Notes under the pieces: model-generated
Seen by the model: only the letters and a program-made list of their open reading frames with translations
The model's database searches: none
What the model was told of the DNA's origin: nothing
Virus record (IMG/VR): IMGVR_UViG_3300020195_000051
Location: 1 to 44,434 of that record
Length of the DNA: 44,434 nt
Source of the DNA: a virus
Strand: one strand, 5' to 3'
Position numbers and translations under genes: made by a program
In this document: positions 14,144 through 22,141 of the stretch, in pieces
Position numbering within the stretch: the first letter of the stretch is position 1
Layout: every line of letters begins with the position of its first letter

Positions 14144-14530
14144 ATGAATTTCGCTGAAAAATATCACGGAGTAGATTTAAAGCGCATCGATCTTGAAACA
14201 ATTAAAACCCGCGAAGAAGGCGTTTGGCTTCTTTCGGAACTTGATAAAATTATCGGCGACATTGAAGAATCGCTTGATTTTGCATTATCCGGAAATGCGC
14301 CGATTAATGAACCTTGGTGGATTAAAACAAGGCGAGCACTTAAGGGCGCAAAGAGTACGCGAAATAATTTGACTTGGACCATGGGGAAGCTCCCGAGGAA
14401 TCCGAGCACTTTACGCAGAGAAAGACTTTTCATTGTTGAAGCACGAGAAGTTTGTGGCCATGAATTATATCGAATGATTTGGGATCGTGTTTTTGAGAAA
14501 CACCCTAGTTTGAAGAAAGAGGCAATATGA
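14144..14530 (+). CDS. Hypothetical protein, 128 aa
   Basis: It begins one base after the polymerase stop, with GAAGGAT as a ribosome-binding site, and overlaps the helicase by ATGA. The sequence (MNFAEKYHGVDLKRIDLETI, EGVWLLSELDKIIGDIEESL) is helical and charged, with a basic region (RRALKGAKSTRNN). Position between polymerase and helicase suggests a replication accessory role. No family is recognised. Confidence 0.6.
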   Translation: MNFAEKYHGVDLKRIDLETIKTREEGVWLLSELDKIIGDIEESLDFALSGNAPINEPWWIKTRRALKGAKSTRNNLTWTMGKLPRNPSTLRRERLFIVEAREVCGHELYRMIWDRVFEKHPSLKKEAI

Positions 14531-15846
14531 AGGTTACAGTAGGCGATATGATTAAGCCCCCGACGAGAGCCGCATTGGAAAAGATGGCTTCTACACTTTC
14601 GCGTCCGAGAAATTATCCTAACTTCATCGATGCCTATTTAAAGTTCACTGAGAATCAGGAATCAACTAAGAAAATTCACACTTGGGTTGCGATTTCAATT
14701 ATGGCCGCAGCTCTTGAGAGAAAAGTCTACAAGACGGAAGGGCATTTTAAATTATTTCCTAATCTCTATACTTTTATTATTGGCGAATCGGGAGTCGTTA
14801 GAAAATCAACTTCAACAGGAATCGGCGTGGATTTGCTCCGTGAAATTCCTGAAATCAAAATTATGTCCGAGCGAGTTACTGCTGCGTCGCTGATAGGACA
14901 AATGGAGCGTTCTTATGGAGAGTTTCCTGCCTCAAACAACAACGGTCGGCAAAGTGCTGTTTTTGCCTATGCTTCAGAACTCAACGTGCTTTTGGAATCT
15001 GTATTCGGGAGCATTTCAGAATTGCTCACAACTTTTTATGATTGCAGCCCTCACGACAGTAACAAGCCGTGGGTCTATGAGACAAAAGGCGAGGGACAGG
15101 TTAAAATCTTTGGTCCGTGCCTTAATATCCTGGGAGCTTCGACACCGGCCTGGCTCGCGCGTTCGATCCCTGCTTCCGAAATGGAGGGGGGATTTGCAAG
15201 TCGTGTTATCTTTGTTGTTGAAAAAGAAAATCCCGATAAGTTTGTAGCCTGGCCTTCGCTGGATCAAACGGTTGCAGATATGAAACCCCTTTTAATTCAG
15301 GATCTTCAGCAGATTCATAATCTAATGGGTGAATTTCAATTCGACGTGGATGCACTACGTTTCTACGAGGAATGGTATCTGCATTATAAAACGCGCACTT
15401 TAAAAGAAGCTGATCCGCGTTTCAAGGGTTATTACGGCAGAAAATCAACTACGGTGAAGAAGATTGCAATGCTCCTTTCAGTTGCCGAAGGAAACTCACT
15501 TGTTGGAACGACGAAAAATATTGAGGATGCAATTAAACTGCTCGATGAAGTTGAAGCAAAGATGCTCGATGCATTCGGTTCGACAGGGGAAAATAAATTA
15601 GCAACTGGAATTCATCTCGTAGGGGAATTAATCAAGGAGCGCAAGACTGTAAAGCACAGTTTCCTCGTTGGGCTCCTTTGGCGCAGATATAATGGCGCTG
15701 AAATTACTCAGATTGAAAGAGATTTAATGGAAATGGGAGTCATGCGAATGACCCGCGACGGAAATGATTATACGTTTCATGCAACAGGCGAGGCACTTAA
15801 CGAAGTCGTTGAGCCCGAAAGTCCTCCCGAAGTTGATCTACTTTAG
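14527..15846 (+). CDS. DUF3987-like P-loop ATPase / replicative helicase-like protein
   Basis: It encodes 439 residues. The stretch HTWVAISIMAAALERKVY followed by LFPNLYTFIIGESGVVRKST matches the start of the DUF3987 family, common as a primase-helicase partner in phages; the P-loop is the relaxed form G86-E-S-G-V-V-R92-K93-S94-T95. Later segments (VFAYASELNVLL, FYDCSPHDSNKPW, LNILGASTPAWL) fit Walker B and sensor positions. It is the only helicase candidate seen, so it probably unwinds DNA for the polymerase. No separate primase is visible. Its last 50 bases overlap the convergent TM gene on the other strand. Confidence 0.75.
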   Translation: MKVTVGDMIKPPTRAALEKMASTLSRPRNYPNFIDAYLKFTENQESTKKIHTWVAISIMAAALERKVYKTEGHFKLFPNLYTFIIGESGVVRKSTSTGIGVDLLREIPEIKIMSERVTAASLIGQMERSYGEFPASNNNGRQSAVFAYASELNVLLESVFGSISELLTTFYDCSPHDSNKPWVYETKGEGQVKIFGPCLNILGASTPAWLARSIPASEMEGGFASRVIFVVEKENPDKFVAWPSLDQTVADMKPLLIQDLQQIHNLMGEFQFDVDALRFYEEWYLHYKTRTLKEADPRFKGYYGRKSTTVKKIAMLLSVAEGNSLVGTTKNIEDAIKLLDEVEAKMLDAFGSTGENKLATGIHLVGELIKERKTVKHSFLVGLLWRRYNGAEITQIERDLMEMGVMRMTRDGNDYTFHATGEALNEVVEPESPPEVDLL

Positions 15847-16066
15847 TTTCTAAGCGAAGAAGGCTGGCAAGGAGTTCGGCCCGTTCGTTTGCCACTTGCG
15901 CGCGACGTTGGGAGTTATATGCCTCGTTTTGGTCATTGACTATTTTTGCGTCTGCTTTGGTTACGAAGTTTGTGAAGAGAAAAGACGTTCCTACGACGAA
16001 AACAAGAACGAGGGAAATGACGAGGGAGAGGAATTGCAGCTGCGAGACCTCGCTCCTGAGAGTCAT
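15797..16066 (-). CDS. i-spanin-like membrane/coiled-coil protein, 89 aa
   Basis: It has one transmembrane helix (about residues 12-33: FLSLVISLVLVFVVGTSFLF) followed by a long helical, charged periplasmic part (about 50-89: RAQVANERAELLASLLRLET), the layout of an inner-membrane spanin. GAGGAAA precedes the ATG. It overlaps the upstream lipoprotein gene by ATGA and, at its 3' end, the helicase gene on the other strand. With the lipoprotein it could form a two-component spanin. Usually the i-spanin gene comes first, so this order is unusual and the role is inferred. Confidence 0.5.
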   Translation of the reverse strand: MTLRSEVSQLQFLSLVISLVLVFVVGTSFLFTNFVTKADAKIVNDQNEAYNSQRRAQVANERAELLASLLRLETKVDQLREDFRAQRLR

Positions 16067-16371
16067 TTTTTCCTCGCACAGGCAGAGAGTTCTTCGCGCA
16101 GAGAACGAATATAGGCTTTCATGTTTGCCCAGCCATCGGGATCGGTGCAGATATTTTTATTAAGATCCTCGACTACCTTAGCTGGTTTGAAAAGTGGTTT
16201 TGCTCCTGGGAGTAAATCACCCTCGTCGTTATAGTCTTTTAAAATGTTGTAGCATTTTCTATGGCCAGCGGGAGCATTCACAACGCAGAGATCCGTATCG
16301 GGTCTTGGAACCTGCGCGCATGCGAAGAGAAGAAAACTACAGCTTATCCAAAGCGTCGTCAGTAGCCGCAT
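16063..16371 (-). CDS. Lipoprotein, putative o-spanin or lysis accessory, 102 aa
   Basis: ATG 16371 follows AGGAGAACAAATCG; an upstream start at 16425 would add 18 residues before the signal and lacks this site. The N-terminus MRLLTTLWISCSFLLFACAQ is a lipoprotein signal with the lipobox LFAC, Cys at residue 18. The mature part has four more Cys (DLCVV, HRKCYN, NICTD, SACARKK). I recognise the pattern CAQVPRPDTDLCVVNAPAGH and CTDPDGWANMKAYI from phage genes beside endolysins. It is longer than a classic Rz1-type o-spanin and not Pro-rich. Confidence 0.65.
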   Translation of the reverse strand: MRLLTTLWISCSFLLFACAQVPRPDTDLCVVNAPAGHRKCYNILKDYNDEGDLLPGAKPLFKPAKVVEDLNKNICTDPDGWANMKAYIRSLREELSACARKK

Positions 16372-16540
16372 CGATTTGTTCTCCTGTGATTGCATCCTTG
16401 AGGGGCCTAACAGAAGCCTGTGCATCCTCCTGCACTTGCTTCCGGCGATTCAGTTTCTTAGTGAGAGCTAAGAAATAAATCACAGCTTTCTCAATAATCC
16501 ACTTCATCAAACTGGCAGCAAGTGCAACGAGGAATTGCAT
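16337..16540 (-). CDS. Putative holin-like small membrane protein, 67 aa
   Basis: The first half (MQFLVALAASLMKWIIEKAV, IYFLAL) is hydrophobic, one or two membrane helices, and the second half is polar (KKLNRRKQVQEDAQASVRPL). It lies between the endolysin side and the lipoprotein gene and overlaps the latter by about 35 bases. Position and topology make it the best holin candidate in the cassette, but no holin family is recognised. Confidence 0.45.
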   Translation of the reverse strand: MQFLVALAASLMKWIIEKAVIYFLALTKKLNRRKQVQEDAQASVRPLKDAITGEQIDAATDDALDKL

Positions 16541-16541
16541 A

Positions 16542-16778
16542 TTAAGCTACCGTCGGTGCGCCTAGCGCAGACTTTGCAGCTGCACGGACGATTTCTAAAA
16601 GAGGCTTATCGAAGTCGCCTGGGATTGCTTTTTCCGCAGCGTCGATAACAAGATCAACGAGGGACGAAGCATGCAGCGCGATTTCAGCCGCGAGCTTAAT
16701 CTGGCCGAATTCTGTTTTAAGAGCGATTTCGTAACCGCCGATTTTTCCAAGTTCACCACTAACGAGTTGTTTTTCCAT
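16542..16778 (-). CDS. Hypothetical protein in lysis cassette, 78 aa
   Basis: The sequence (MEKQLVSGELGKIGGYEIAL, EFGQIKLAAEIALHASSLVD) is amphipathic and lacks charge in long stretches, ending ALGAPTVA. It may associate with the membrane but has no clear transmembrane segment. It lies between the endolysin and the holin-like gene, with only a few bases on each side. Similar proteins are found in phage lysis regions without a known role. Confidence 0.55.
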   Translation of the reverse strand: MEKQLVSGELGKIGGYEIALKTEFGQIKLAAEIALHASSLVDLVIDAAEKAIPGDFDKPLLEIVRAAAKSALGAPTVA

Positions 16779-16781
16779 GAC

Positions 16782-17159
16782 TTAATTCTCCTCTGATTTC
16801 ACATATTTTGACAAGTCATAGGCGACTTGCAAGTGAAAATGATGGGGCATCCCGTTGAAAGAATGCCAATAAAGTGTGGGTTTTCCGTCGGTTCGAGCGT
16901 ATTTTTTCTCGAAGTGAGCGAGTAACGCGGCGCGAGCTATCGGGGAATATAAAAATTTTCCGGCGTATTCATCGCGGAAGTCCACCGCTCGTCCTTGAGG
17001 GTGGACCCCGCTCTCTCCGGAGACTGCCTCGGTCACTCGCGTAACCACAGGCTCGATTCCTAGCTCAAGACTCTTCTCTCCAAATTCCCTTGCCAGCTCT
17101 TGCAAAAACTCTGAGCGTTCACTCAGCTCTTTTTCTTGCTCGGGCTTTTTAAACTTCAT
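16782..17159 (-). CDS. Endolysin, M15-type D-Ala-D-Ala/L-Ala-D-Glu peptidase
   Basis: It encodes 125 residues. Residues about 50-61 (SGVHPQGRAVDF) carry the M15 zinc ligands H53 and D60, and GMPHHFHLQV near the C-terminus gives the third ligand, H109. An N-terminal helix precedes the core; there is no signal peptide, so export needs a holin. The small size is normal for the minimal VanY-like endolysins of Gram-negative phages. It overlaps the long upstream gene by ATGA. Confidence 0.8.
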   Translation of the reverse strand: MKFKKPEQEKELSERSEFLQELAREFGEKSLELGIEPVVTRVTEAVSGESGVHPQGRAVDFRDEYAGKFLYSPIARAALLAHFEKKYARTDGKPTLYWHSFNGMPHHFHLQVAYDLSKYVKSEEN

Positions 17160-19492
17160 TGCTGAGGAGATTGTTCTTCAACACGTTCGTTTGCTTCTCG
17201 ATTGCTCGACAAGGAACCACGAAAAGCCTCCTTGCCCCCCTGTGCCGCTGTGTGTGCTGCGGGCGCAGGCGTGGCATTAAATTTTATAGATGCAGGTAAT
17301 TTCTCTATTACGTCCCCCGCATTTGCTGCGCGGGTTGCCTGTTGTCCGAAGAAAAGTTTTTGCACATCTGTTTCACTCAATTTCTTGTCGAAATCAATTT
17401 GTTTAAGAATGCGTCGGCCATCTTTAGTTGTATAGATATCCGTCGCTGCAAACATCTTTTCTACGTTCTCCATGACCTTAACCATAGTGCGTTTTTGCAT
17501 AGGGTCTTTAAGACCGTGAGTCATTTCAAGAAGCCCCTTATCTGTGAGGTATTTTGCCGCATCCGCGCTTTGCCGGGCAACGTGCCAAATAATTTTCGTA
17601 AGGTACCCTATATTGTTAAATTTGGTCGAAGCGGCAAGAATACCGTTCTGCAAAATCTGTTGCTGTTGCGTATTATTAAGAATGTCCATATATGGAACCT
17701 TCTCGGCAATATGCGCCATTCTTGCTAATGATAGTTTCTGTTCGGGCGAAATCATTAAATTCACAACATCTTCGCCGTGAGATTCCATTGCCATTCTTAA
17801 TTGTTTACCACTGACTATACCTACATCAGGATCAATAGATTTACTGAGTAACTTGTCTACCCACTCTGCTTGAACAAGTTTGAACTCTTCGCTGCCCTCA
17901 CCTAATAAGCCTTTGAGATTTGCAAGCTGTTTTGACGAATCTTTCGCTGTCAACGCATCGGTAAATTTTTCAATGGATTTTTTATTACGAAACATCTTTC
18001 GCAGATCAATAATCGAATCCATTTTCGCAGTGTACTCTTTTAGGGCGCCGTCTATAAAGCTAAAGCCCCCTGAGTTTTCACCGTAAAGTTTTTGTGCCAC
18101 TTCATTACGATCTTTTGCGAGAGCATGACGAAGTTTTCTGGCAACAGCTTGCATGGCATCAGGTATTTCTTCTTTAGAACCTGGGCGATAGCCACTCAAG
18201 TCTTTAAGGTAATCAAGATTACTGAAAAGATCTTTTACATCCATGCCGCCTTTTTTCTCTGTGTGTTCAAGGGCGCCAATCATTCGTCTAATTGTTTCAA
18301 CACCACCATTAGGGTCGCCATAGACTTTATCCTCACCTAAAGATTTCAGAACCATTTCTAATTTAAGTTTTTTTCCGTTTTTTGCAGGTATCTCATTCAC
18401 TAGTGAAGTGACTACATCCTCAGCCATGCCGAGTTCACCTAGCTGATTATAGATTTCTTTACGGTAATTTTCTGTAGCGTGCCGTGCTCCGCCGCCTGCA
18501 ACGTCCATCATTTCTCTGACACTGGACATCTTCATATCAAGGGCTTCATCTATTGCAGTTACGCCATCGTGAATAATTTTACCTGCTTCAGCAGAGGTTT
18601 TTGTTTTGATACCGATCTGGCTTGCAAGTTCTTCGACCCCTTGGCGAATACCTGCAAGCTGCTTTATTCTGTGATGTGGCGAAAGTTCCAAAGCGTCTTT
18701 AATTGCACCGACTACTTTTTTTCCAGTACCTTTAAGCATCCAACCCATGCCAAGCGTTGCGTAATTCATGCCGATAGAGAGAGACATTTCTTCAGCACGA
18801 CTTGCTGAAACTTCGCCCTCGAAAAATTTAACCGCAGCCTCTCGTGCCATGACGCCCGCAGCAGCTCCAACGCCGGGAGCTAGAATCGCGCTAGCAGCCG
18901 CTCCTGGGAAGCTCCCCGCGACGAAGCCGGCCCCGATAGTCCCCACTTCGGTTAAAACGTTTGCTGCTCCTTCAAAAAGTGTTCCGGCTGTATCTGCTAT
19001 GTCGCCGCGATCGGTATCTTCTGGGTCCCAATCAAACCATAGTGAAGAGTTATTCTTTTTAAACTGAATTTTACCTTTGCGCTTTGCTACCGTGAATTTT
19101 TCTTTACCTAATTTGCGCTGGATAATTGATAATTCTTCTTCTTCATTACGGCCCATGCTTCCAGCAGCGCGGGTTCCAAACTCCTCCATAAAACCTATAG
19201 GGCGCTCGTCATTAGGGCCAGCGTCTGTACCCCCAGAAAGCATTTTCTGCTGCACACGATATTCTGCAACTTGCTGAATCGCAGCCTGTTCTTCGGGAGT
19301 AAATTCTTCTTCTTGGGCAGGAGCCATTTGTTGCCCAAGACGATCAGCGACTAATTCTGTGTCCTGCCCCTGGGATATATCAGCTTCAGGAGCCTGTTCT
19401 ACAGGAGCAGCGGGAGGAATGTCTTTTTGGGATAACGGAGCGGTTTTTTGTCCGGGCTGTTTTGCTAGTGCGCTTGGTTGATATCCTGGCAT
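17156..19492 (-). CDS. Internal virion/ejection-type protein, 778 aa
   Basis: GGGGAGAT precedes the ATG. The first 110 residues are Gln/Glu/Pro-rich and disordered. A middle part (GTIGAGFVAGSFPGAAASAI, LAPGVGAAAGVMAREAAV) is Gly/Ala-rich and membrane-like, as in podovirus ejection proteins that enter the host envelope. The remainder is helical. Length, disorder and position next to two other internal-type proteins support a role in DNA ejection; no lytic transglycosylase motif is seen. Confidence 0.6.
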   Translation of the reverse strand: MPGYQPSALAKQPGQKTAPLSQKDIPPAAPVEQAPEADISQGQDTELVADRLGQQMAPAQEEEFTPEEQAAIQQVAEYRVQQKMLSGGTDAGPNDERPIGFMEEFGTRAAGSMGRNEEEELSIIQRKLGKEKFTVAKRKGKIQFKKNNSSLWFDWDPEDTDRGDIADTAGTLFEGAANVLTEVGTIGAGFVAGSFPGAAASAILAPGVGAAAGVMAREAAVKFFEGEVSASRAEEMSLSIGMNYATLGMGWMLKGTGKKVVGAIKDALELSPHHRIKQLAGIRQGVEELASQIGIKTKTSAEAGKIIHDGVTAIDEALDMKMSSVREMMDVAGGGARHATENYRKEIYNQLGELGMAEDVVTSLVNEIPAKNGKKLKLEMVLKSLGEDKVYGDPNGGVETIRRMIGALEHTEKKGGMDVKDLFSNLDYLKDLSGYRPGSKEEIPDAMQAVARKLRHALAKDRNEVAQKLYGENSGGFSFIDGALKEYTAKMDSIIDLRKMFRNKKSIEKFTDALTAKDSSKQLANLKGLLGEGSEEFKLVQAEWVDKLLSKSIDPDVGIVSGKQLRMAMESHGEDVVNLMISPEQKLSLARMAHIAEKVPYMDILNNTQQQQILQNGILAASTKFNNIGYLTKIIWHVARQSADAAKYLTDKGLLEMTHGLKDPMQKRTMVKVMENVEKMFAATDIYTTKDGRRILKQIDFDKKLSETDVQKLFFGQQATRAANAGDVIEKLPASIKFNATPAPAAHTAAQGGKEAFRGSLSSNREANERVEEQSPQQ

Positions 19493-19494
19493 CT

Positions 19495-20613
19495 TTATCT
19501 CCCCATTTTCGCAGCTACAGCTTCTTCTGCTTTTTTAATTGCTGCCTCAATCTTCGACGCATCTTTGCCAGTGCTGTTCAATTTCTGTTGCGCACTTTTT
19601 GCGCCCGCCTCTTTTTCATTCAGAGCCTTCTGCTGTGCAGTGTTAGGACCTAAAGTTCTGAAGCCGCCTTTTTCAAAATCAAAACGCTCGTATTTAGGTA
19701 TACCCGCATAAACTTGATTCGCATCAAGACCTGCTTTTTTATAAGCGCCCTCGCGAGAGCTTCTATGCGTGGCAATATCGTCATTTGCTAAACTTCCATA
19801 TGCGTCTGCAAGTTTGATAATGTCCTTCCACTGCTTCTCGCTGAGTTTTCCTGTACCTAGAGCGAAATTCTGGAGGCTTTGATATGCTCGTATTCCCGCT
19901 CCTTCACCTAAGCCTGTAATACGATCAAGTTCTTGCGAACGAACACCCGTCAACGGATCTTGCAACTTAGCAAGCAACACGTTTACAGAGTCTTTAGCCA
20001 TCGGGCTTTCGCGTTTTTCTTTAGTTGATCCGATAGCCATGATCTTTTTAACCGCATTCACCGAAGCTATTTGATCACCGAACTCTCCCTTAACTTGGGT
20101 AGCCGTCTCATTTAAAAGTTTGAGACTTTCAGCAGCTGTCAGTTCATCACCCTGTTTTTTCTTGGCAATCTCTGTTTGCATTTCGCGGCGTTTAGTTATT
20201 GCACCAAGAGCTTGCTGATAATCGCCAGTGGCTGCAATAATGTTATTTCTTGCTTGAGCCTGTGCTTTAGGATCAGTGACTCCAAGATTAAGAATGTCGT
20301 CAAACGAACCTAAAATGTCTGCCTGGTAGTCGTCATTTTCTGCGAGTTCTAAAACCGCTGGATCATGATTAATATTTCCGGCGAGTAAACGGCCTCGGCT
20401 GCGCTCGATCATTTTCTTTCGTGCTGGACCTCTCGGGACCATATAAATGCTACGCATTTCACCCTGAAGCAGATCAAACTTTTTCATGGAAACGGCTTCT
20501 TTTTGCGTATCGAGATCAGCGCGTTGTTTTTCTAATTCATAGGCCTTGTGAACCATGCCCATTCCTGAGTTCATGCCGTCGAGAATGTTTTTTCCAAAAT
20601 TATCTTCAGCCAT
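19495..20613 (-). CDS. Internal virion-type protein, 372 aa
   Basis: The sequence is almost entirely helical and polar (MVHKAYELEKQRADLDTQKE at the start, AAIKKAEEAVAAKMGR at the end), with an inner part similar in style to phage internal proteins (NINHDPAVLELAENDDYQAD). It lies between the 778-aa and 301-aa proteins and overlaps the 87-aa gene upstream by eight bases. A role in the internal core or ejection apparatus is inferred from position, not from a recognised family. Confidence 0.55.
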   Translation of the reverse strand: MAEDNFGKNILDGMNSGMGMVHKAYELEKQRADLDTQKEAVSMKKFDLLQGEMRSIYMVPRGPARKKMIERSRGRLLAGNINHDPAVLELAENDDYQADILGSFDDILNLGVTDPKAQAQARNNIIAATGDYQQALGAITKRREMQTEIAKKKQGDELTAAESLKLLNETATQVKGEFGDQIASVNAVKKIMAIGSTKEKRESPMAKDSVNVLLAKLQDPLTGVRSQELDRITGLGEGAGIRAYQSLQNFALGTGKLSEKQWKDIIKLADAYGSLANDDIATHRSSREGAYKKAGLDANQVYAGIPKYERFDFEKGGFRTLGPNTAQQKALNEKEAGAKSAQQKLNSTGKDASKIEAAIKKAEEAVAAKMGR

Positions 20614-20869
20614 GATCAGGTTCCCCTTTTAATAAATTTTTCTGCTGCACGTAATGCTTAATCATTTTTGTTTCGCTATCAAAATGTTTTAATGCGTTTC
20701 TAGCTGTACGATTAATTCGATAGTTATCACCGTAACGGCCACGAAGAGCTTCCACAAGTCTCAAACGTCCGATAGGCCCCGGATTAATATCAGGGAGCTG
20801 CGACGGATCTTCAAACGCCTTGTGAATCGGGCCGAGATCGATTTCTAAAAAAGCGTTTTTAGTTTTCAA
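20606..20869 (-). CDS. Small conserved virion-region protein, 87 aa
   Basis: It has a basic middle (GRLRLVEALRGRYGDNYRIN) and a helical tail (ARNALKHFDSETKMIKHYVQ). Small proteins with the pattern RLRLxEALRxRYGxxYRxN occur in podophage structural regions. It overlaps both neighbours by a few bases, so it is made with them. Confidence 0.55.
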   Translation of the reverse strand: MKTKNAFLEIDLGPIHKAFEDPSQLPDINPGPIGRLRLVEALRGRYGDNYRINRTARNALKHFDSETKMIKHYVQQKNLLKGEPDHG

Positions 20870-21764
20870 CTAATTGGCTTCCCGAAATGTGTGAGGGTCT
20901 GAATTCAGACATGTTGGATGCGAAGTTCGTATTGGCTCCGAGACTCCATCCCCCGCTGCCTCCGCCCATGCTGCTGAAGTTGCCGCCGCTATTTTGTCCC
21001 ATTCCGACACCTGCACCTATTGCAGCTCCGCCGAGTTGTCCTAAACTTGACCACATATTTGCGGATGCATCGTCTCGATCGCCCGCGTGTGCAGTTACGT
21101 TATTAAGCGCATTCTGAATAAGAGATTGCCCCTGATAAGCTGCATTAGTTTCTCGCGTTGCGATATTTCCGTAACCTTGTGCAACACCGAGTCCGAGTCC
21201 TGCGGCGCCTTGTTGTGTAGAGCGCCCAAGGGAGGCAGCATTTTGTGAGACGCCTAGAAGTTGTCCGATCGCTCCTTGCTGTGCGTTGGTTGTGAGATCA
21301 GCCGTTTGAGAATCAAAACGATCTAGAGCTGCTCCGCCTGCTGCGGTTCCTTCAAAGTTCGGTCCCATTTGACGACGAAGAGTTTCGCGAAGTTTTTCAC
21401 GGTCGCGGGTTCTCTGCCTCTGAAGAGGTCCGAGAATTTCTGCCTCTTTACCCTGCATAAGCTGAAAGGCTTGTTTTCCGGCTTCCATGATCGCGGGATC
21501 AACTGCTTCGATGAGTTTCTGCTCGCGCTGAATCACCATGTCTTTATGTCGGATCGTAGCTTCGAGTTGCGCGATCTCCTCGGGCCTCGCAGCAGCAGAT
21601 TTCTGGAGAGCTTCTGCTCCCTTGCGAGCTTCCCCTAAAGCGTTGTTTGCAGCACTCATTCGCGCATCAGCTGCATCGCCTTTTTTAATGGAAGAGACGA
21701 TTGCCCCCGCTGTTGCTGCCGCTCCGCCTGCCGCCAAAAGTGCTGTCGCTGTTGCTACTGCCAT
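20859..21764 (-). CDS. DNA-transfer/internal virion-like protein, 301 aa
   Basis: The N-terminus (MAVATATALLAAGGAAATAG) is a hydrophobic Ala/Gly segment, then come helical repeats (ALGEARKGAEALQKSAAARP) and a Gln/Ala-rich centre. The C-terminal 70 residues are Gly/Ser/Asn-rich. This resembles podovirus ejection proteins that insert into membranes. It overlaps the acetyltransferase gene by one base. Confidence 0.6.
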   Translation of the reverse strand: MAVATATALLAAGGAAATAGAIVSSIKKGDAADARMSAANNALGEARKGAEALQKSAAARPEEIAQLEATIRHKDMVIQREQKLIEAVDPAIMEAGKQAFQLMQGKEAEILGPLQRQRTRDREKLRETLRRQMGPNFEGTAAGGAALDRFDSQTADLTTNAQQGAIGQLLGVSQNAASLGRSTQQGAAGLGLGVAQGYGNIATRETNAAYQGQSLIQNALNNVTAHAGDRDDASANMWSSLGQLGGAAIGAGVGMGQNSGGNFSSMGGGSGGWSLGANTNFASNMSEFRPSHISGSQLVEN

Positions 21765-22141
21765 TAGAGCCTCCTGATCATACCTGTTAAATTCTTGTCA
21801 CCGATTTGAAATCCGTGATTCTCGTATCTCTCAATTAAAGCCGGATGTTCGAGCTGTGTCCAGACTGTCGTAAAACCGCTTTCTTTCGCAACTTTGAGTA
21901 GCCCTTGGATAAGCAAGTCAAGCGCAATACGTCGCTGGCCTTTATCGGCTTTAGGATTTCCGACTACCCATTCGAGAACAGCGAAATTCGAGTCTGTTTT
22001 GTAGAGAAAACCTGCGCAAAGGCCTTCGATAACAAGGCGAGTTCTAGGGAGTAAATCCTCAGCAATGGGAGCCCATCCATGGGCAGTCCACCATGAACAG
22101 ATTTCTGGATAGTCTTTCTCGTTCATCGAGCGTAGTTCCAT
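21764..22141 (-). CDS. GNAT-family N-acetyltransferase, 125 aa
   Basis: The fold is shown by an N-terminal strand-helix (MELRSMNEKDYPEICSWWTA), a central beta strand with FAVLEWVVGNP, the acetyl-CoA loop region KADKGQRRIALDLLIQGLLK, and a C-terminal IERYENHGFQIGD. The acetyl-CoA motif is Q/R-x-x-G-like in the form KGQRRIA. The gene lies inside the late arm between the fibre and an internal protein. The substrate is unknown; a role in modifying a virion or host protein is inferred. Confidence 0.75.
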   Translation of the reverse strand: MELRSMNEKDYPEICSWWTAHGWAPIAEDLLPRTRLVIEGLCAGFLYKTDSNFAVLEWVVGNPKADKGQRRIALDLLIQGLLKVAKESGFTTVWTQLEHPALIERYENHGFQIGDKNLTGMIRRL

